Origin: Ophiura sarsii
Taxonomy: Eukaryota > Echinodermata > Ophiuroidea > Amphilepidida > Ophiuridae
Reading direction: 5' to 3'
Length of the DNA stretch: 64,000 nucleotides
Assembly (NCBI GenBank): GCA_035610835.1
Contig: CM069452.1
Location: 71,148,919 to 71,212,918, forward strand
The notes below the pieces were generated by a model. The model was not told the DNA's origin. It was given only the letters and a program-made list of their open reading frames with translations, and searched no databases. A program made the position numbers and the translations under genes. This document shows positions 57,191-64,000 of this stretch, one piece after another. Position 1 is the stretch's first letter. The number at the start of each line of letters is the position of its first letter.

Positions 57191-57329
57191 CATAAATTTC
57201 ACTTTGCATCGCATTGAGCACTGTGCAAAAAGATTGCTACTTTACCAGCAATGCATATACATAATAAATATTACATATTAAATCTTTAACAAATGTAGAT
57301 ACATATACCCCTGTTTGACACAAGCTCAT

Positions 57330-57454
57330 AGGAGAACTAAAACGGCGTCATTGTCGTACTTTTGGCTTCAAATGGCATCAATTGACATCAAATAGCTTCT
57401 AATGGCATCTAAAAGTTGCCAAAAGTATGACAATGACACCGTTTTAGTTCTCCT
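57330..57454. repeat. Fold-back repeat, 36-bp arms
   Basis: AGGAGAACTAAAACGGCGTC, then ATTGTCGTACTTTTGG, pairs with CCAAAAGTATGACAATGACA at the right. The loop holds GGCATCAA / GGCATCTA words. Confidence 0.85.
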
Positions 57455-57536
57455 GTCTGTCAGACCCTCACGAAACAGTTCTGTCAAATAATATGTGATT
57501 ACTCGAGTCTTATTTAATTTTATACATATACCCTGT

Positions 57537-57988
57537 ATATAACACAATTCAACAAAAATAAGTTCCTCTTTAGATTATGCCTGATATTTTTAAAATGAGT
57601 TACTCCATCGAAACGATATTTGGCACACATAATGTATATGTTCACAGCAACACTAGAACGGGGCTATAACTATGCAGGTGTTTTAATGCTTGAATGAGCA
57701 CACATTGAATGGAGGAATACCTCATTTCAAATATTGTTAAAAGTTCAATATCGCATTTGCGGTGTTAAAGCAAAGACCCTGGTTCAAGCTGCTTAACCAT
57801 CCTACTTCAATACATCAATTCAATGTGCGCTCATTCAAGCATTACAACACCTGCATAGTTATAGCCCCGTTCTAGTGTTGCTGTGAACATATACATTATG
57901 TGTGCCAAAAATCGTTTCGATGGAGTAACTTATTTTAAAAATATCAGGCATAATCTAAAGGGGAACTTATTTTTGTTGAACTGTGTAT
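57537..57988. mobile_element. TATA-ended fold-back element, about 190-bp arms
   Basis: The ends TATAACACAATTCAACAAAA and TTTTGTTGAACTGTGTATA pair. Both arms carry AGATTATGCCTGATATTTTT (or its complement), CACACATAATGTATATGTTC and CTAGAACGGGGCTATAAC. There is about 80 bp in the middle. Confidence 0.85.
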
Positions 57989-58437
57989 AAGCATTTTAAC
58001 ATAAAGGTTGGGATGTTTTTTGTCTTACTGACATGTCATTAGAATTTGCATTTTTGATAATCGTGCAATATTTTGAATATTCAAGCCATATCATAATGAT
58101 TTAATTTAGAAACGCTATGTGAAGAGGAAGAAAGAATTACGAACATCTATAAAAAATGCCAAAATTATGTGCCAATGAAAATGGGGACAAACATATTTTG
58201 ATTATGCACCATTTTAAGCACTGTGTTTCATTACCTTATTATTTTAACACCAGCGATTTATCCGGTCATAAATTCTCCAATTCCCAGATAAGGCAGGCCA
58301 GTGGTCATGCCCTATAACACTGTCTTGATGAAAATCCCACACGTGGCCTTGCTGTAAGTCAACAATGACAACAGACTAACAGCCTGAAAAACAGACATTT
58401 TATGGCCTCAAGGTCTTTGGTCTGTAATACAAAAGTG

Positions 58438-58684
58438 TTAACACTTTCCATGCGGCAGGCGGCTGCAGACGACATTCCAAATTGTCAACAAAATTTTCAA
58501 AAATGTCAAAAATATTGAATTGCATCACCAAATTTGGAACCACCATCACAAATGCATTAAAATAAGTACAAACATTCCTAGTATTGGTTCGGTAACCCTT
58601 GAGATAGACTTTGAAAGTTGGGAAAGGTTTCTGAAAAATCTGTTTTGTGTATGGTAAAACTAATAGCTGCGTGGAAAGTGTTAA
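58438..58684 (+). mobile_element. TTAA-flanked MITE (CACTTTCC family), copy 11
   Basis: It runs from TTAACACTTTCCATGCGGCA to GCTGCGTGGAAAGTGTTAA, with TTAA on both sides. Confidence 0.9.
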
Positions 58685-58702
58685 GGCAGCGGAACATAAT
58701 GA

Positions 58703-58943
58703 ATGTCCACGCGGCAGGCGGCTGCAGACGACATTCAAACAGCTCAAAAAATGTTTCAAAAATGTCAAAATTGTTGATTGTTATTACCATATTTGGAATC
58801 ACCATGAGAAATGCATTGAAATAAGTACAAACATGCCTGGTATTGGTTCAGTAATCCTTGAGATAGACCCTGAAATTTAGGAAATGTTTCTGAAAATTCT
58901 GTTTTGTATATTGTAAAACTTATAGCCGCGTGGAAACTCTTAA
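58703..58943 (+). mobile_element. CACTTTCC-family MITE, copy 12, left end worn
   Basis: It runs from GTCCACGCGGCAGGCGGCTG to AGCCGCGTGGAAACTCTTAA, in the same orientation as copy 11 and only 18 bp from it. Confidence 0.85.
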
Positions 58944-58974
58944 CATCCTCGTTCAACCTCCTCATTTCTTCCAA

Positions 58975-59830
58975 TTATGTCATTGTATTCAAGCATCTGT
59001 GTCGGTGACCGACTCTTACATATAATTATTCATCTTAATACATATCCGTGTCAAAGATGCGTATCTTGCGTACTGATTCAGACGCTCGTGTACCATCTAG
59101 ACCAAGGGATGTCATTGTATTCAAGCATCTGTTTCAGTGACTGACTCCTAAAAGATATTCATCTTCGTTCATATACGTGTCAATGATGCGTATCTTGCGC
59201 ACAGATTCAGAAGCTTGTGTACCATCTAGACCGAGGGATGTCATTGTATTCAAGTATCTGTTTCATAGTGACCGACTCCTAAAAGATATTCATCTTCGTT
59301 CATATCTGTGTCTAAAATGCGTATCTTGCATACAGATTCATCTAAACCGAGGGATGTCATAGTATTCAAGTATCTGTTTCAATGACAGACTCCTAAAGAT
59401 ATCTATCTTCATTTCATATCCATGTCAAAGATGTGTTATCTTGCATACAGATTCAGAAGCTCGTGTACCATCTAGACCGAGGGATGTCATTGTATTCAAG
59501 CATATGTTGCAGTGACTGACTCCTAAAGATATCTATCCTCATTCATCTCTGTGTCAAAGATGCATATCTTGCATACAGATTCAGAAGCTCGTGTACCATC
59601 TAGACCGAGGGATGTCATTGTATTCAAGCATATATGTTTCGATGACAGACTCCTACAGATATCTATCCTCATTCATCTCTGTGTCAAAGATGCGTATCTT
59701 GCATACAGATTCAGAAGCTCATGTGCCATCTAGACCGAGGGATGTCATTGTATTCAAGCATATGTTTCAGTGACCGACTCCTAAAAAAGATATCTCTTCA
59801 TTCATATCCGTGGTCAAAGATGTGTATCAT
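58975..59830 (+). repeat. 127-bp tandem array running into the GPCR exon
   Basis: GATGTCATTGTATTCAAG recurs near 58978, 59109, 59238, 59355, 59486, 59611 and 59740. TCAAAGATGCGTATCTTGC-like words occur near 59052, 59180, 59311, 59426, 59552, 59680 and finally 59813. The last occurrence is the end of the GPCR coding exon, in step with the array. Confidence 0.95.
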
Positions 59831-60158
59831 GCGTACAAGAGTTCTGTCTCTGCGCCATCCTTAACGATATCCCAAATTTCTCCGGTTGATCACCGTCTTT
59901 TAACGCAGTCAATGGTGAATCATCGTCCATAGAGGGCGGTGTTGTTCCCAATCCATCCTCTCGAGTCATTTGGGGTGACTCCCCAGTCAGAAATGGGTCC
60001 ATCGATTTGCGTCTATTGTTTAGGTTCCTCCATTTTTGACAGAGGGGTGTTTTTGGGGAAAGTATCCGTCTCCATTGTTTTCGCACATCCTCATATCTCA
60101 AACAGTGAAACACAAAGAGGAAGAAACCTTGGAAGGCAATTCCAATTACAAAGAAAGT
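59814..60158 (-). CDS. Adhesion GPCR last exon: TM7 and cytoplasmic tail
   Basis: Minus-strand acceptor AATTTTCAG|ACT at 60159; 114 codons and stop TGA (59816-59814). TFFVIGIAFQGFFLFVFHCL is TM7, followed by the basic RYEDVRKQWRR at the start of helix 8. The tail is polar, with an acidic stretch (about residues 67-85: MTREDGLGTTPPSMDDDSP), and ends SCTHDTHL. The last four residues DTHL fit a class I PDZ-binding pattern (S/T-x-hydrophobic). The last codons lie within the tandem array unit. Confidence 0.93.
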   Translation of the reverse strand, partial: TFFVIGIAFQGFFLFVFHCLRYEDVRKQWRRILSPKTPLCQKWRNLNNRRKSMDPFLTGESPQMTREDGLGTTPPSMDDDSPLTALKDGDQPEKFGISLRMAQRQNSCTHDTHL

Positions 60159-60398
60159 CTGAAAATTACAAGAACAAAAAATATATGTCAAATTGGTTTT
60201 ACTAGCAGCTAAAGGACGCTTCGGATGGGCTCACATGTTTTTTTTGTCTCATCAGAAACCACATTATTTCATTACCTCATGGCCCTCCAATGGGTTATAC
60301 CACATTTCTTCATTAACCCACCTACCTCCGTACCTAACCACATTACTTCATTACACCCCCCTCTGCCCTGTGGCTTATCTCAACCCCCAAAAGGCCTA

Positions 60399-60772
60399 TT
60401 AAAGGTATATTATGTGATCTTTTCCATGGGATGCCCTCAATCCTCAACAACAAAAATTGGAAGCAGATTTTCTTGCAGATTTACTTTTCTGATCATGAAT
60501 CATATTTCAAGTTACAGAGCGATACGATTCCAAATAACCTCAAAATCATGGTTTAAAGAGTGAATTTAGAGTAAAATTTGAAAAATAGATTGTACCGCTC
60601 GGTACAATCTATTTTTCAAACCATGATTTTGAAGTAATTAGGAATCGTATCGATCTGTAACTTAGAAGATCTTTATGATTTATGATCAAATATGCAAATA
60701 TGCAAGAAAATTTGCTTTCATAGTAAAAATCAATGATAGAGGGCGCTAAAAGATCACATAATATGCCTTTAA
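60399..60772. mobile_element. Palindromic MITE, copy D, in GPCR intron
   Basis: TTAA-AGGTATATTATGTGATC to GATCACATAATATGCCT-TTAA. The apex is GTACCG-CT-CGGTAC (60592-60605). Arms as in copy A1. Confidence 0.9.
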
Positions 60773-60967
60773 CCTAATCATCTCCCGTACACAGCATATT
60801 TATCCATCCGCATGTGTAGGGTAGTGCATGTTTGTAGTAGTACCCTCAGCATACCCATTTGTGCGAGTTTATTTTGCATGGCACACTACAATGTTTGACA
60901 TTAGTTTTCAAACAAATTTGAAATGATGTTGACCCCACATAATAGTTGGGTCATCTCAGTTTCCTGT

Positions 60968-61347
60968 TTAAAGGTATATTATGTGATCTTTCCAGGGAAC
61001 GCCCTCAACATCGAAAAAAAAATTGAAAGCAGATTTTCTTGCAGATTTACATTTCTGATCATAAATCATGCATACATTCCAAGTTACAGGGCGATACGAT
61101 TCTTAATTACTTCAAAATCATGGTTTTAGAGTGAAAATAAACTGTCGGGATTCCGACAGTTTATATTTTCACTCTAAATTCACTCTAAAACCATGATTTT
61201 GAGGTAATTAAGAATCGTATCACTCTGTAACTTGGAATGTATGTGTGATTTATGATCGGAAATGTAAATCTGCAAGAAAATCTACTCTCTAAAAAAAATC
61301 ATGAATAGAAGGCGCTCTCTGGAAAAGATCACATAATATGCCTTTAA
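60968..61347. mobile_element. Palindromic MITE, copy A2, in GPCR intron
   Basis: TTAA-AGGTATATTATGTGATC to GATCACATAATATGCCT-TTAA. The apex TGTCGGGATTCCGACA is at 61143-61158. Around the apex it is the reverse complement of copy A1, so it is the same subfamily in opposite orientation. Confidence 0.9.
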
Positions 61348-61533
61348 CTTGATAACTTTGGTTACCAGACATTGGAAGTGGGACCAACTATACATTTTTG
61401 GAATCCTTACACTCAGATGGTTAAGTTGGTATGCTTTCTTGTTTAATTGAGGCAATTTTTTGACCCCCTGTATTGAGGCCATCTTGATTTTGGGCCTTCA
61501 TGGATTCCGCCCACTCCCGCTTCTGTTTACTGA

Positions 61534-61719
61534 AAAGCATGAACATTTTGCGACATTAACATTTTCACAATCACCAATAGTGGTCGTTTTCCTGGCATGA
61601 AAAGTTCTTTACTGGCTGGCACTCGTGGAACAAATTTTCGCTAGTATGAAAATTTCGAGAATTGGATGCGCTCGCGAAAATTTGCAAAATTTAAATGCAC
61701 GCAAAAATGTTCATGCTTT
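61534..61719. mobile_element. Short MITE with AAAGCATGAACATTTTGCG ends
   Basis: AAAGCATGAACATTTTGCG pairs with GCAAAAATGTTCATGCTTT. The inside carries GCGAAAATTTGC words. Confidence 0.75.
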
Positions 61720-61722
61720 ACA

Positions 61723-61980
61723 CATTATGTTCCCAGTCCCGTAACACTTTTGGACCGGTGATTTGACATTTCGTCTGTAATAAATCATCAAAGGATGTGT
61801 CTATTTCCCACTATGTGGTCCAATTAAAAGACTGGACATTATGCCCCAAGCGCATAAACTAACCTTCATAACCCTGAAAATGGACCACGTAGTCAGCGGT
61901 TGACAAAATCTTAGATGATTTATTACCGGCGAAATGTCAAAATCACCGGTCCAAAAGTGTTAAGGGATGGGAACATAATG
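61723..61980. mobile_element. MITE with CATTATGTTCCC / CACTTTTGGACCGG ends, copy 1
   Basis: CATTATGTTCCCAGTCCC, then AACACTTTTGGACCGGTG, pairs with CACCGGTCCAAAAGTGTTAA, GGGATGGGAACATAATG. It ends 47 bp before the TM6 exon boundary. A copy in opposite orientation is at 63149-63412. Confidence 0.85.
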
Positions 61981-62027
61981 CAGTATATCTTGTAGAGATT
62001 CCAATTCTCCATCCATGCACCTCTTAC

Positions 62028-62173
62028 CTGCAGTACGTAAGAAGTAGCTTCTGGTACCTCAAAATAGTAGTGATAGTTTACCGCAGCGAGGGCGCTAAAT
62101 GACCACGTTAACCCGAGTAGCACCAGCACTGCTATCGCACCGCGGATGCGGCGTACCATGTTCTTTTGTTTGT
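62028..62173 (-). CDS. Adhesion GPCR exon: third intracellular loop, TM6, third extracellular loop
   Basis: Minus-strand acceptor AAACAG|AC (completing a split Asp codon) and donor CTGCAG|GTAAGA; 146 nt. KQKNMVRRIRGAIAVLVLLG, then LTWSFSALAAVNYHYYF, then EVPEATSYVLQ. The GLTW in TM6 is a family hallmark. The phase agrees with both neighbours. Confidence 0.95.
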
Positions 62174-62218
62174 CTGTTTTATGAAGTTTTAAAAAGAAAA
62201 GATTTCTGATTTTATAGT

Positions 62219-62566
62219 TTAAAGGTATATGACCCGATCACTTTTTTGGGGCTATGATTTTTTTTTCATATCAAGATATTTTGGTATCAGAAGAATCCCC
62301 ATATTTTTCTCATTATGTCTGTAAAATATTAGGGGCCAGAAATGTTTCATTTGGAAATTATAGGCTAAAATGTGGTGAATTACTGCCAAAGGTGGTTAAC
62401 CACCAGCCAGTCTGTGTACTAATCAATGGGCTGTTGTGACCTTGTGCTTCTAAAAATAGAACGATTGGAGTTATGCAACTCAAACTTTGGAATGCAACAA
62501 TTTTAAGGATGACCTTTCATGTAAAATAGAAAACATCAAGTTGAAAATCGGGTCATCTACCTTTAA
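62219..62566 (+). mobile_element. TTAA-flanked MITE (AGGTATATGACCCGATCAC), plus copy
   Basis: TTAA-AGGTATATGACCCGATCAC to CGGGTCATCTACCT-TTAA. It is the complete copy of the family at 15636-15995. It lies 46 bp upstream (in gene sense) of the TM6 exon. Confidence 0.85.
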
Positions 62567-62683
62567 ATACTACAGTAACTTGATAAAGGATCAAGAGTCG
62601 ATAAGAGAGAAAGCACATTCTGATAATAAAACATTGAAATGTTACAGCTCTGGAATATTTTTGTTTGTCTAGGAAATCAAACC

Positions 62684-62937
62684 CAGTGGCGTAGCCCGAG
62701 GGGGCCAAATATTCGAGTCGCATCGGTTGAGATTGGCACTGTTAGTTATCAAGCTTGATTGTTTGCGTCAGTTTGGGGGACGCCACCCCACAACCCCCCC
62801 CCCCTCCCCCCTGCTCTCAAGTTTCTGACTCAACGGCACCCCTCCCTCCCCCTCCACTCCCAAGTTTTCTGATTGGCAGAAATTCTCAAAAGTTGACAGC
62901 CCCCTCCCCCATATGAAAACCCTAGCTACGCCACTAG
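62684..62937. mobile_element. hAT-like element (CAGTGGCGTAG), exact 7-bp duplication
   Basis: TCAAACC occurs at 62677-62683 and 62938-62944. The ends are CAGTGGCGTAGC and GCTACGCCACTAG. The interior is C-rich on this strand (CCCCCTCCCC). Same family as 20463-20654. It lies 67 bp from the TM5 exon. Confidence 0.85.
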
Positions 62938-63003
62938 TCAAACCTCACCAAACATGATACCTAAGCCCCAACAAACAAACACCCAAACAAACATTCTCCT
63001 CAC

Positions 63004-63125
63004 CATTGATGTGCACTTTGTAGACGACCTTGATCACGAATCCAAAGATGACGCTATTGAAGATTATAATCGTCAACATTGGTAGAAGAAAGACGAAATA
63101 GAAAGCCTTATGGGAGAGCTGGCAC
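63004..63125 (-). CDS. Adhesion GPCR exon: second extracellular loop end and TM5
   Basis: Minus-strand acceptor TCTCCACAG|G and donor AATG|GTGAGG; 122 nt, that is one base, 40 codons, one base. CQLSHKAFYFVFLLPMLTII, then IFNSVIFGFVIKVVYKVHIN. The Cys near the start is the expected second-loop disulfide Cys. The Phe/Leu-rich TM5 has Pro and Asn in family positions. Confidence 0.92.
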
Positions 63126-63148
63126 CTGTGGAGAATGGAAAAATATTT

Positions 63149-63412
63149 CATTATGTTCCCTTCCCTTAACACTTTTGGACCGGTGATTTTGACATTTCGC
63201 CGGTAATCAATCATCTAAGATTTTGTCAACCGCTGACTATGTGGTCCATTTCAGGGTTATGAAGGTTAGTTTATGCCCTTGAGGCATAGTTATGTCCTTT
63301 GCAGTCTTTTAATTGGACCACATAGTGGGAAATAGACACATCCTTTGATGATTTATTACCGGCGAAATGTCAAATCACCGGTCCAAAAGGGTTAAGGGAC
63401 TGGGAACATATT
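63149..63412. mobile_element. MITE with CATTATGTTCCC / CACTTTTGGACCGG ends, copy 2, inverted
   Basis: CATTATGTTCCCTTCCC-TTAA-CACTTTTGGACCGG to CCGGTCCAAAAGGG-TTAA-GGGACTGGGAACATATTG. The interior order is reversed relative to 61723-61980. It begins 24 bp from the TM5 exon acceptor. Confidence 0.85.
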
Positions 63413-63562
63413 GTTTTTTTAGTTTTGTCTTGTGTTTGTTTCAATGTTAATTTTTAGTTTGTTCTATGCTTAAATTTCAAGGGTATCCTTGTATTTCAGA
63501 GGTGTATCAGAGGTGTAGTTTTGGTAGGGGCATGTGCCCCTTTCAATATCCTCAAAACAAAA

Positions 63563-63950
63563 CAATCACAGCACAACTCAACTCAACTCAACATGGAAAC
63601 TTTACCTCAACTCAACATAACATAAAAACACCCCAACACAACACACCCCAACACAACACACACCGGCCAACACAACACACCCGACACAAAACACAACAAA
63701 ATCCTCACAAAACCAATAATACTCAATAAATTAATACAATTGAGTTGACTCCACAGTTTTACCCTTCCAAATTGAACTAGCCCATTCGTGTCTGCCTTTA
63801 CACCACAAGTTGATTTGTTTGTGTATGGTTAGGCCACCCCAACCCGTTGGGGTGTATTGGGGGTGTGTTGGGGTGTGTTGTGTTGCGTGTATTGCGTTAG
63901 GATGTGTTAGGGTGTATTGTATTATGTTGGGGTGTGTTGTGTTGCCAATA
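63563..63950. repeat. CAACA-rich and TGTTG-rich low-complexity arms
   Basis: 63563-63720 is full of CAACTCAACTCAAC and ACACCCCAACACAACAC words. 63858-63945 is full of GGGGTGTGTTGTGTTG words, so the two are complementary over tens of bases and could pair. Confidence 0.75.
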
Positions 63951-63982
63951 TATAATGAAATGTCCGAGTCTCAGATACTTAC

Positions 63983-64000
63983 GCAAAACTGCAGTTGACT
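63983..64000 (-). CDS. Possible end of the preceding GPCR exon, cut by window edge
   Basis: On the minus strand, TTTTGC|GTAAGTAT is a consensus donor. The last 18 bases read in the phase needed by the TM5 exon give VNCSFA joining to CQLS. Plausible as second extracellular loop, but too short to confirm. Confidence 0.35.

Larger units (their letters stand above)
59814..63125 (-). other. Adhesion-type (family B2) GPCR, 3' exons
   Basis: Exons 63125-63004, 62173-62028 and 60158-59814 join in matching phases to give TM5, the third intracellular loop, TM6, TM7 and a cytoplasmic tail of about 90 residues. TM6 RGAIAVLVLLGLTWSF and TM7 GIAFQGFFLFVFHCL match the conserved patterns of adhesion GPCRs (LLGLTW; LQGFFIFxFHC). 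The extracellular domain, GAIN/GPS and TM1-TM4 would lie to the right, outside the window. Subfamily not assigned. It would sit in the plasma membrane; ligand unknown. Its introns hold at least seven MITEs. It is transcribed towards PIP4K. Confidence 0.93.

Overview
This is a repeat-rich animal nuclear window. It has intron-split genes with consensus GT/AG junctions, many short non-autonomous DNA transposons, satellites and minisatellites, and no operon-like packing. The proteins and repeat style fit a marine invertebrate, most plausibly a non-vertebrate deuterostome (echinoderm, hemichordate or cephalochordate). The taxon is inferred and not proven.

Two genes are well supported. On the + strand, six exons (23362-41683) encode the kinase core and C-terminus of a phosphatidylinositol 5-phosphate 4-kinase (PIP4K, type II PIP kinase). 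Its first roughly 110 residues were not found and probably lie in exons left of the window or in short exons I could not recognise. On the - strand, three exons (63125 down to 59814), plus a possible fourth cut by the window edge, encode the TM5-TM7 part and cytoplasmic tail of an adhesion-type (family B2) GPCR. The two genes converge tail to tail across about 18 kb of repeats with no recognisable gene between them.

Layout. 1-8.5 kb: a large TA-flanked inverted-repeat element with another nested inside it, short MITEs, and a possible spliced non-coding transcript near 5.0-6.2 kb. 8.5-12.2 kb: an AT-rich satellite of about 20 units of about 180 bp with trimer and tetramer higher-order structure. 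12.2-23.3 kb: MITEs and fold-back elements. 23.1-41.7 kb: PIP4K, with introns full of MITEs; one is a hAT-type insertion with an 8-bp duplication 42 bp upstream of an exon. 41.7-59.8 kb: minisatellites and MITEs. 59.0-64 kb: the GPCR, whose stop codon lies in register with a 127-bp tandem array.

The observations most worth following are: a palindromic MITE whose arms are conserved while its apex changes between copies yet stays self-complementary; a frame-preserving partial duplication of a PIP4K exon including its splice acceptor; the GPCR C-terminus lying inside a tandem array; inverted MITE copies bracketing two GPCR exons; an 18-bp minisatellite carrying TGAGTCA just after the PIP4K stop; and clustered CCAGTATCG dyads. 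No transposase, reverse transcriptase, CRISPR array or prokaryotic system is visible.
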